From NCBI GenBank assembly GCA_035939615.1, contig DASZFP010000203.1, positions 1-5,735 on the forward strand: a DNA stretch of 5,735 nucleotides, written 5' to 3'. Shown here piece by piece: positions 1 to 5,193 of the stretch. Position numbers and translations under genes: made by a program. Position 1 is the stretch's first letter, and each line of letters begins with the position of its first letter. The DNA comes from VBCK01 sp035939615 (lineage in GTDB: Bacteria > Pseudomonadota > Gammaproteobacteria > Burkholderiales > Burkholderiaceae_F). A model generated the notes under the pieces. The model searched no databases. It was not told the DNA's origin and saw only the letters and a list, made by a program, of their open reading frames with translations.

Positions 1-274
1 AGGGCGCCCGCGGCGCGGACGCGGGCGCTGCCACATTGGGCGCCGTGGCGGGAGGACTGGATCCGGGCTGTGCCGGCGCACTGGGCGACTCGGGTTCCGG
101 CGCGGGCGCAGTCGGCGCCGGCTGCCGCAGCACGTCGCTCGGCTTCACGGTCGGCGGCGGGGGCTGGTCCGAATACACCGTGTGGCCGCCTTCGTCGCGC
201 CAGACCCACTGGGCCGATGCGACCGAGGCGGCTGCGGTCAGCAGCAGCAACAGGCCAATTTTCAGCACGCGCAT
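1..274 (-). CDS. DUF4124 domain-containing exported protein, 3' end missing
   Basis: Reading the minus strand from an ATG at 274 gives 91 codons with no stop before the window edge, so the C-terminus is missing. Residues 1-21 look like a Sec signal peptide: a short basic start (MRVLK), a hydrophobic core (IGLLLLLTAAA) and an ASA|Q cleavage site after residue 21. The mature start, QWVWRDEGGHTVYSDQPPPP (22-41), matches the DUF4124 pattern of a tryptophan, an acidic-glycine turn, YSD and a proline run. The rest is a low-complexity Pro/Ala tail that probably spans periplasm. Function is unknown; DUF4124 proteins are small periplasmic or envelope proteins. An in-frame ATG at 301 would add nine residues (MENGNPHNV). 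I preferred 274 because it gives a normal signal-peptide start, but neither start has a clear Shine-Dalgarno. The gene is divergent from guaB. Confidence 0.8.
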   Translation of the reverse strand, partial: MRVLKIGLLLLLTAAASVASAQWVWRDEGGHTVYSDQPPPPTVKPSDVLRQPAPTAPAPEPESPSAPAQPGSSPPATAPNVAAPASAPRAP

Positions 275-329
275 GACGTTGTGGGGATTGCCGTTTTCCA
301 TGGTCTTCAGGGTGGGTCCACAAACGCTC

Positions 330-491
330 GCGCCGCCCGGCGGCGCCCGTCGGGACTGTACCCGAGCAGGCGATGTCCGAACATCGGCGGGACTCATGAT
401 GCGCACCGCGGATGCTGCGACGCAGCAGCCCCGAATGCCCCTGAAAGATTGGACTCTTCAGCGGCGGCCTCACCCGTCACCCGGCGAGGCC
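330..491. repeat. Cluster of inverted repeats in the divergent DUF4124/guaB intergenic region
   Basis: The 263 bases between the two divergent genes carry several inverted repeats. They are: 330-337/339-346 (GCGCCGCC, 1-nt centre); 350-354/361-365 (TCGGG/CCCGA, 6-nt centre); 371-376/381-386 (CGATGT/ACATCG, 4-nt centre); 413-419/421-427 (TGCTGCG/CGCAGCA, 1-nt centre); 441-448/455-461 (CTGAAAGA/TCTTCAG with one bulged base); and 466-474/483-491 (nine positions, 8-nt loop). The last has one A-C mismatch as plus-strand RNA but pairs fully as minus-strand RNA through a G-U. All lie upstream of the guaB -10 box. They could be operators, or a structured leader of the minus-strand gene. High GC makes short palindromes common, so significance is uncertain. 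Confidence 0.45.
355..381 (-). promoter_or_regulatory. Possible weak promoter for the DUF4124 gene
   Basis: On the minus strand, TACAGT (360-355) matches the -10 consensus at four of six positions. TTCGGA (381-376) is a poor -35 candidate with a short 15-bp spacer. Transcription would start near 348, giving a leader of roughly 47-74 nt depending on the start codon. Both hexamers sit inside small inverted repeats (350-365 and 371-386), which would suit a regulated promoter. The match is weak and rests on position as much as sequence. Confidence 0.22.
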
Positions 492-506
492 CGCGCTGCG
501 ACCCCG

Positions 507-512
507 TATAAT
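507..512 (+). promoter_or_regulatory. Putative -10 box of the guaB-guaA promoter
   Basis: A perfect TATAAT lies 25 bases upstream of the guaB ATG in an otherwise GC-rich region. It predicts transcription start near 519 and a very short leader of about 18-20 nt. No TTGACA-like -35 is recognisable 16-18 bp upstream (the region is GCGAGG-like), and there is no TG extended -10. The promoter may therefore need an activator or an upstream element. The ribosome binding site for guaB is GAGGA at 528-532, five bases before the ATG. Confidence 0.55.
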
Positions 513-537
513 TCGCTTTTGCGGCGCGAGGACTGCG

Positions 538-1998
538 ATGCGTTTGATCGAAAAGGCGCTGACGTTCGATGATGTGTTGTTGTTGCCGGCCTACACGGCC
601 GTGCTGCCCAGGGAGACGGACCTCTCCACCCGCTTTTCCCGCCGAATCGTACTGAAACTGCCGCTGGTATCCGCGGCGATGGATACCGTGACCGACTCCC
701 GCCTGGCGATCGCGCTGGCGCAGGAAGGCGGCATCGGCATCCTCCACAAAAATCTGTCCGGGCGCGAGCAGGCGGCCGAGGTCCTGAAGGTCAAACGCCA
801 CGAGGCCGGGGTGTTGCGCGACCCGATCACCATCGGACCGGACATGAAGGTCCGCGACGTGATCGAGCTGACGCGTCAGCACCGGATCTCGGGCCTGCCG
901 GTGGTCGAAGGTCCCAAGGTGATCGGCATCATCACCAACCGCGATCTGCGTTTCGAAACCCGGCTGGACGCCCCGGTGCGCGAGATCATGACGGCGCGCG
1001 ATCGCCTGGTCACCGTGCGGGAGGGCGCGAGCCTGGAGGAAGCCAAGGCGCTGATGCACCGGCACCGCCTGGAGCGGGTCGTCGTGGTCAACGGCGATTT
1101 CGAATTGCGGGGCCTGATCACCGTCAAGGACATCACCAAGGCGACCGAGCATCCGGACGCCGCCAAGGACGAGCTGGGCAAGCTGCGCGTTGGCGCTGCC
1201 GTCGGCGTGGGCGAAGCCGACGACGAGCGCTGCGAACTGCTGGTGAAAGCCGGGGTCGACGTGCTGGTGGTCGACACCGCGCACGGCCACTCCCAGGGCG
1301 TTCTGGATCGGGTCCGCTGGATCAAGCGCAATTATCCGCAGGTCGATGTGGTCGGAGGCAACATCGCCACCGCAGCGGCGGCCACGGCGCTGGCCGAGCA
1401 CGGAGCCGATGCGGTCAAGGTCGGAATCGGCCCGGGTTCCATTTGCACCACGCGGGTGGTCGCGGGCGTCGGTGTCCCTCAGATCACGGCCATTGCCAAC
1501 GTGGCGCGCGCGCTGGCCGGCCAGCACATCCCGGTGATCGCCGACGGCGGCGTCCGGTATTCCGGCGATGTGGCCAAGGCCCTGGCCGCGGGTGCCTGGA
1601 GCGTGATGATGGGAAGCATGTTCGCCGGCACCGAAGAGGCGCCGGGCGAGACGATCCTGTACGAGGGCCGCTCCTACAAGTCGTACCGCGGCATGGGCAG
1701 CATCGGAGCCATGCAGCAGGGCGCCGCCGATCGCTATTTCCAGGACTACGAGGGCAGCGCCGACAAGCTGGTTCCCGAGGGTGTCGAGGGCATGGTGCCC
1801 TACAAGGGCAGCGTGCTGTCGATCCTGTTCCAGCTGGCCGGCGGCGTGAGGTCCAGCATGGGCTACTGCGGCTGCCGGACGATCGAGGAGCTGCGAACGC
1901 GCGCCGAATTCATAGAGATCACCCATGCCGGAATGCGCGAATCGCACGTTCACGACGTCCGGATCACCAAGGAGGCGCCCAATTACCGGGTCGAGTAG
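538..1998 (+). CDS. guaB: Inosine-5'-monophosphate dehydrogenase
   Basis: This 486-residue cytosolic enzyme oxidises IMP to XMP with NAD+, the committed step of guanine nucleotide synthesis. The length is close to E. coli GuaB (488). The N-terminal part of the (beta/alpha)8 barrel (1 to about 90, with the FDDVLL and SAAMDTVT motifs) is followed by a pair of CBS domains (about 91-200, nucleotide-sensing) and then the rest of the barrel. Visible active-site elements are VDTAHGHS with Asp246, the loop GPGSICTTR with catalytic Cys303, IADGG with Asp336 in the phosphate site, and the mobile-flap pair Arg399-Tyr400. Each sits two residues earlier than in E. coli, so the alignment is colinear. The start is supported by GAGGA at 528-532. 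The stop codon directly abuts guaA, so the two are almost certainly one operon. Confidence 0.98.
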   Translation: MRLIEKALTFDDVLLLPAYTAVLPRETDLSTRFSRRIVLKLPLVSAAMDTVTDSRLAIALAQEGGIGILHKNLSGREQAAEVLKVKRHEAGVLRDPITIGPDMKVRDVIELTRQHRISGLPVVEGPKVIGIITNRDLRFETRLDAPVREIMTARDRLVTVREGASLEEAKALMHRHRLERVVVVNGDFELRGLITVKDITKATEHPDAAKDELGKLRVGAAVGVGEADDERCELLVKAGVDVLVVDTAHGHSQGVLDRVRWIKRNYPQVDVVGGNIATAAAATALAEHGADAVKVGIGPGSICTTRVVAGVGVPQITAIANVARALAGQHIPVIADGGVRYSGDVAKALAAGAWSVMMGSMFAGTEEAPGETILYEGRSYKSYRGMGSIGAMQQGAADRYFQDYEGSADKLVPEGVEGMVPYKGSVLSILFQLAGGVRSSMGYCGCRTIEELRTRAEFIEITHAGMRESHVHDVRITKEAPNYRVE

Positions 1999-3564
1999 GT
2001 GTCCCACGAACGCATCCTGATCCTGGATTTCGGCGCGCAATACACGCAGCTGATCGCCCGGCGCGTGCGCCAGGCCGGCGTGTATTGCGAGATCCACCCC
2101 TGCGATGTCGGCGAGGATTTCGTTCGGTCCTTCGGTCCGCGCGGGATCATCCTGTCCGGCAGTCATCTGTCGGCGCACGAAGAATCGACCGAGCAGGCCC
2201 CGGCCGTCGCGTTCACGCTGGGGGTGCCGGTGCTGGGCATCTGCTACGGGATGCAGACGATGGCCCAGCAGCTGGGCGGCCGGGTGGAAGGCGGACATAC
2301 CCGCGAGTTCGGATACGCCGAGGTGCGCGCGCGCGGGCACACGCGCCTGCTAGATGGCCTGCAGGATTTTCAAACGGCTGACGGGCACGGGATGTTGAAG
2401 GTGTGGATGAGTCACGGCGATCGGGTGGTGCAGATGCCGCCCGGCTTCTCCCTGATGGCCTCGACCGATACCTGCCCGATCGCGGGCATGGCCGACGAGG
2501 GCCGCGGTCTGTACGCCGTGCAGTTCCATCCCGAGGTCACCCACACGCTGCAGGGCCAGGCGATCCTGACGCGCTTCGTGCGCGACATCTGCGCCTGCCG
2601 CGGCGACTGGAACATGCCCGACTTCGCGCAGGAGGCCGCGCGTGCGATCCGGGACCAGGTCGGGCGCGAGGAAGTGATCCTGGGGCTGTCGGGCGGGGTC
2701 GACTCGTCCGTGGCGGCCGTGTTGATCCAGCGCGCGATCGGCAGCCAGCTGACCTGCGTCTTCGTCGACACGGGCCTGTTGCGCCAAGGCGAGGCCAGCC
2801 AGGTGGTGCAAACCTTCAAGAACCATCTGGGCCTGCAGCTGGTGCACGTGGACGCATCGGAGCGCTTCATGCGGCGGCTGGCCGGGGAGCGCGATCCGGA
2901 GGCCAAACGCAAAATCATCGGCGCCGAGTTTGTCGAGGTGTTCCAGCAGGAGGCCGCGCGCCGGCCGCAGGTGCGCTGGCTGGCGCAGGGCACGATCTAT
3001 CCGGACGTGATCGAGTCGGCCGGCGCCCAGTCCAGGAAGGCGACCACCATCAAGTCGCATCACAACGTCGGTGGCTTGCCGCAGACGCTGCACCTGAAGC
3101 TGCTCGAGCCGCTGCGGGGGCTGTTCAAGGACGAGGTGCGCGACCTGGGGCTCGCGCTGGGGTTGCCGCACGAGATGGTGTTTCGCCACCCGTTTCCGGG
3201 CCCGGGCCTCGGCGTGCGCATCCTCGGGGAAGTGCGGCCCGAGTACGCGGACCTGCTGCGGCGGGCCGACGCGATCTTCATCGAGGAGCTGCGCTCGAGC
3301 GGCTGGTACGAGCGCACCAGCCAGGCGTTCGCGGTGTTCCTCCCGGTGCGCAGCGTCGGCGTCATGGGCGACGGCCGCACCTACGAATGGGTGGTCGCCC
3401 TGCGCGCGGTGCAGACGCAGGACTTCATGACCGCGCAGTGGGCGCCGCTGCCCCACGATCTGCTGGGCCGGGTGTCGAACCGGATCATCAACGAGGTGCG
3501 CGGGATCAACCGGGTCGTCTACGACGTGTCCGGCAAGCCGCCGGCGACGATCGAGTGGGAGTGA
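1999..3564 (+). CDS. guaA: GMP synthase (glutamine-hydrolysing)
   Basis: This 521-residue protein aminates XMP to GMP with glutamine and ATP. Its N-terminal class I glutamine amidotransferase domain (about 1-200) has the triad Cys82 (GICYGMQ), His177 and Glu179 (FHPEV). The ATP-pyrophosphatase domain follows, with the P-loop SGGVDSS at 231-237, and then the dimerisation domain (HPFPGPGLGVR, GVMGDGRTYE), ending in KPPATIEWE. Residue 53 onward reads SGSH, where E. coli GuaA has SGGP; I recall this form from betaproteobacteria. The start is GTG, immediately after the guaB TAG, and gives the family-typical opening MSHERILILDFG. No clear Shine-Dalgarno precedes it, so translation is probably coupled to guaB termination. 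No hairpin terminator is visible after the stop. The Leu codon CTA at 2350 is a rare choice in this gene. Confidence 0.98.
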   Translation: MSHERILILDFGAQYTQLIARRVRQAGVYCEIHPCDVGEDFVRSFGPRGIILSGSHLSAHEESTEQAPAVAFTLGVPVLGICYGMQTMAQQLGGRVEGGHTREFGYAEVRARGHTRLLDGLQDFQTADGHGMLKVWMSHGDRVVQMPPGFSLMASTDTCPIAGMADEGRGLYAVQFHPEVTHTLQGQAILTRFVRDICACRGDWNMPDFAQEAARAIRDQVGREEVILGLSGGVDSSVAAVLIQRAIGSQLTCVFVDTGLLRQGEASQVVQTFKNHLGLQLVHVDASERFMRRLAGERDPEAKRKIIGAEFVEVFQQEAARRPQVRWLAQGTIYPDVIESAGAQSRKATTIKSHHNVGGLPQTLHLKLLEPLRGLFKDEVRDLGLALGLPHEMVFRHPFPGPGLGVRILGEVRPEYADLLRRADAIFIEELRSSGWYERTSQAFAVFLPVRSVGVMGDGRTYEWVVALRAVQTQDFMTAQWAPLPHDLLGRVSNRIINEVRGINRVVYDVSGKPPATIEWE

Positions 3565-3580
3565 GAGCAGCTCGGGCCTG

Positions 3581-3609
3581 CGTCCGGCAGACCGCCATGC
3601 GTCTGGCAG
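3581..3609. repeat. Short imperfect direct repeat between guaA and the SnoaL-like gene
   Basis: CGTCCGGCAG (3581-3590) recurs as CGTCTGGCAG (3600-3609), nine of ten bases identical. A small inverted repeat CAGAC/GTCTG lies between them. The pair fills most of the 57-base gap after guaA. It could be a protein-binding site or a remnant of an insertion boundary, or chance; nothing in the sequence decides. Confidence 0.3.
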
Positions 3610-3621
3610 TGTCAGCTCACC

Positions 3622-3963
3622 ATGCCGACTCCTGAAGCGATCGTCGAGCGTCAACTGGCCGCGTTTAACGCGCGCGACTTGCGAGCTTTCCTGGCCGAAT
3701 ACTCCGATGACGTCCTTGTCTATCGGCCGCCAGGCACCGAGCCCGTCTTCGTGGGGAAGGACGCCCTCGGCCGCTTTTACGCGACGGAACGCTTTAATCG
3801 CCCCAATTTGCACGCGTCCATTGTCAACCGCATCGTCGTAGGCGACACAGTCATCGATCACGAGCGAATCTTCGGCGTCAAGGACCAACCGTTCGAACTG
3901 GCGGTCGTCTATGGCATCGCGGCGGGGCGAATCAAGTGGATCTGGTCGTACGCGGCGCAATAG
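3622..3963 (+). CDS. SnoaL/NTF2-like small protein, function unknown
   Basis: The 113-residue product fits the nuclear transport factor 2 / SnoaL-like fold. An N-terminal helix pattern (IVERQLAAFNARDLRAFL) leads into YSDDVLVYRPPG, then FVGKDALGRFY, then strands ending NRIVVGDTVIDHERI and IKWIWSY. This is the layout of single-domain cone-shaped SnoaL-like proteins, which include isomerases, cyclases, hydrolases and many uncharacterised members. No substrate can be named. No signal peptide or membrane segment is seen, so it is probably cytosolic. The ATG at 3622 lacks an evident Shine-Dalgarno; an ATG at 3597 lies in another frame and stops after 12 codons. By hand count 28 of 113 codons end in A or T, against about 16 of the first 113 in guaA, so base use differs from its neighbour and suggests acquisition. 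It lies 57 bases after guaA and 90 bases before the antitoxin gene. Confidence 0.85.
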   Translation: MPTPEAIVERQLAAFNARDLRAFLAEYSDDVLVYRPPGTEPVFVGKDALGRFYATERFNRPNLHASIVNRIVVGDTVIDHERIFGVKDQPFELAVVYGIAAGRIKWIWSYAAQ

Positions 3964-3990
3964 CGAACCCGCGTCCTCGGCCGACCATCC

Positions 3991-4018
3991 TTGACAGCAG
4001 CGTCCCAATTGGTACACT
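3991..4018 (+). promoter_or_regulatory. Promoter of the toxin-antitoxin operon
   Basis: A perfect -35 hexamer TTGACA (3991-3996) and a -10 TACACT (4013-4018, four of six consensus positions) are separated by 16 bp. Transcription should begin near 4025, leaving about 29 nt of leader before the antitoxin ATG. The leader carries the ribosome binding site GGAG at 4045-4048, five bases before the ATG. The -10 box lies inside the palindrome at 4008-4030. This gives the module transcription independent of guaBA. Confidence 0.75.
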
Positions 4019-4030
4019 TCACGTACCAAT
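4008..4030. promoter_or_regulatory. Palindromic operator over the -10 box of the toxin-antitoxin promoter
   Basis: ATTGGTAC (4008-4015) and GTACCAAT (4023-4030) are perfect 8-bp inverted arms around a 7-base centre. The left arm overlaps the start of the -10 box, and the right arm covers the expected transcription start. A dimeric Xre-family antitoxin, alone or with its toxin, bound here would block RNA polymerase. Antitoxins of this family are known to repress their own promoters; that this one binds this site is inference. Confidence 0.7.
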
Positions 4031-4053
4031 AAGGGCACCCATACGGAGACGCA

Positions 4054-4458
4054 ATGTCGGTCGTAGCAGCCAAGCCAGCCGTCGTAGACACCAGCAGCCG
4101 CGAGGCCCGGGGCCGCCTGGCCGCGATGGTCACCCAGCTGCTGGAGCACTGGGGATTGCCGGGGACGGAGCAGGCGACGCTGCTGGGCCTGTCCGCCGGC
4201 AGTCGAAGCACGCTGGCCCGCTACCGCAGCGGCGAGCCGCTCGCGGATAACCGCGACCTGCTGGAGCGGGCCGGGCACCTGCTCGGCATCCACAAGTCGC
4301 TGCGGATGCTGTTCCCCCACGACCGCGACCTCGCCTACCGCTGGATGACGCAACCGAACCGGCGACTGGGCGCTCGTCCGGTGGACCTGGTCATCGAGCA
4401 CGGCTTCGAGGGCCTGCTGGCGGTGCGCCGCTATCTGGACTTCCAGCGTGGCCAGTAG
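4054..4458 (+). CDS. Xre/MbcA/ParS-type antitoxin of a RES toxin-antitoxin pair
   Basis: The 134-residue product neutralises the toxin encoded directly downstream. Residues about 22-80 form the Xre-like helix-turn-helix domain (TEQATLLGLSAGSRSTLARYRSG), with the recognition helix near 49-58. Residues about 81-134 are the toxin-binding DUF2384 domain, recognisable by Trp97, PN at 101-102, LG at 105-106, Pro109 and the EG-containing stretch at 119-120 followed by AVRRYLD. In known members the extreme C-terminus blocks the active-site cleft of RES. The length is typical for the family. The start has a good GGAG Shine-Dalgarno and sits under its own promoter and palindrome, fitting autoregulation. 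The TAG stop is directly followed by the toxin ATG. Confidence 0.93.
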   Translation: MSVVAAKPAVVDTSSREARGRLAAMVTQLLEHWGLPGTEQATLLGLSAGSRSTLARYRSGEPLADNRDLLERAGHLLGIHKSLRMLFPHDRDLAYRWMTQPNRRLGARPVDLVIEHGFEGLLAVRRYLDFQRGQ

Positions 4459-5166
4459 ATGCAGCCGGATCTGGTTGCCGTCAACGTTGACTTCCGCGAC
4501 GACCTGGTACGAAACATCCCCGGCATTCGCCATTCGCAGGATCTGTTCGACGACCTTTCGACCGATCGCCGCGACTGGGACATCGCCATCGCGGTTGAGG
4601 GCGCGGACCGCATCCCGACCGCCACAGCGCTGATCACGCGGCCGTTCGACTACGGCAGCGTGATCAGCTACTCGTTCGATTCGTCGCACTGGCAGGTGAC
4701 ACGCTTTTCCGATGCGTCGCAGTACGGCGTCTGGTACGGCTGTCCGGAACTGGAAACGACCGTGTATGAAACCGGGTGGCACTGGTTTCGCTTTGTGCGC
4801 GACAGCTTCGGCGACGAGGACCGGGAGGTCACCACGGAGCGCCGCGTCTTCAACGTACGCTGCGACGCATTGCTGCTGGACCTGCGCGGCAAGCAAAGCG
4901 CGTATCCCGACCTGGTGAGCCGTACCAGCTACGCGTTCACGCATCGAGTCGGGCAATACGTTCACGGCCAAGGATTGAACGGACTGCTGTACCAGTCGGC
5001 ACGTTGCAACGGTACCAACGCAGCGATCTTCAAGGCCGAGCGCCTGTCGAACGTGCGCGACCGCGCCTTTCTGACCTATCGGCTCAATGCAGTGCACGAC
5101 TCGCTCGTGGTGGAACGGACACCCGGAAGAACGTGGCTGCAGTTCGCGCCGAGCGCGCTGGGCTGA
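4459..5166 (+). CDS. RES-domain toxin, probable NAD+-degrading enzyme
   Basis: The 235-residue product carries a RES domain from about residue 78 on. Signature residues are Arg82 (TRFSD), Tyr93 (GVWYG), Glu104 (ETTVYE) and Ser180 (LYQSAR). The 11-residue steps from Arg82 to Tyr93 and Tyr93 to Glu104 resemble the spacing known from characterised RES toxins. Members degrade NAD+ by phosphorolysis (MbcT) or hydrolysis, or ADP-ribosylate PRPP synthetase (ParT); which activity applies here cannot be read from sequence. It acts in the cytosol, with no signal peptide or membrane segment. The first 75 or so residues are an acidic/Arg-mixed extension absent from the short RES proteins of about 150-160 residues. 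The ATG directly follows the antitoxin stop without its own Shine-Dalgarno, so translation is probably coupled, keeping antitoxin ahead of toxin. All signature residues are present, so the toxin looks intact. Confidence 0.93.
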   Translation: MQPDLVAVNVDFRDDLVRNIPGIRHSQDLFDDLSTDRRDWDIAIAVEGADRIPTATALITRPFDYGSVISYSFDSSHWQVTRFSDASQYGVWYGCPELETTVYETGWHWFRFVRDSFGDEDREVTTERRVFNVRCDALLLDLRGKQSAYPDLVSRTSYAFTHRVGQYVHGQGLNGLLYQSARCNGTNAAIFKAERLSNVRDRAFLTYRLNAVHDSLVVERTPGRTWLQFAPSALG

Positions 5167-5177
5167 TGAGCGGATCC

Positions 5178-5182
5178 GAGGA
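5178..5182 (+). promoter_or_regulatory. Candidate ribosome binding site for tadA
   Basis: GAGGA lies 11 bases upstream of the ATG at 5194, slightly longer than ideal. No comparable site precedes the alternative ATG at 5227. This is the main reason for choosing 5194 as the tadA start, and it is weak evidence. Confidence 0.35.
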
Positions 5183-5193
5183 ACAGTGCGAGA

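Noticed and set aside
415..491. Minus-strand resemblance to the core of a glycine riboswitch (GCTGAAG ... CTTTCAGG)
   Set aside because: The conserved GGAGAG entry and the AGGACAG-like closing strand are missing and the spacing is too short. A covariance-model search with Rfam RF00504 would decide it; a significant hit would overturn this rejection.
36..572. Plus-strand open frames across 36-572
   Set aside because: They overlap the DUF4124 gene antisense and run into guaB in the wrong frame. Their Gly/Ala-rich translations match no family I know.
3565..3621. Rho-independent terminator after guaA
   Set aside because: No stable stem followed by a T-run is present. Read-through into the SnoaL-like gene is possible.
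3597..3635. 12-codon frame overlapping the start of the SnoaL-like gene
   Set aside because: It has no ribosome binding site and a very short product (MRLAVSAHHADS). It is probably chance.
2350..5097. A 915-codon open frame on the minus strand, and a 648-codon one at 394-2340
   Set aside because: All plus-strand genes share one frame and almost never use TTA, CTA or TCA codons, so the in-register antisense frame lacks stops. The single CTA codon of guaA (2350-2352) is the stop that ends the longer antisense frame. The translations are low-complexity Arg/Ala/His/Gln/Asp-rich and cross several real genes.
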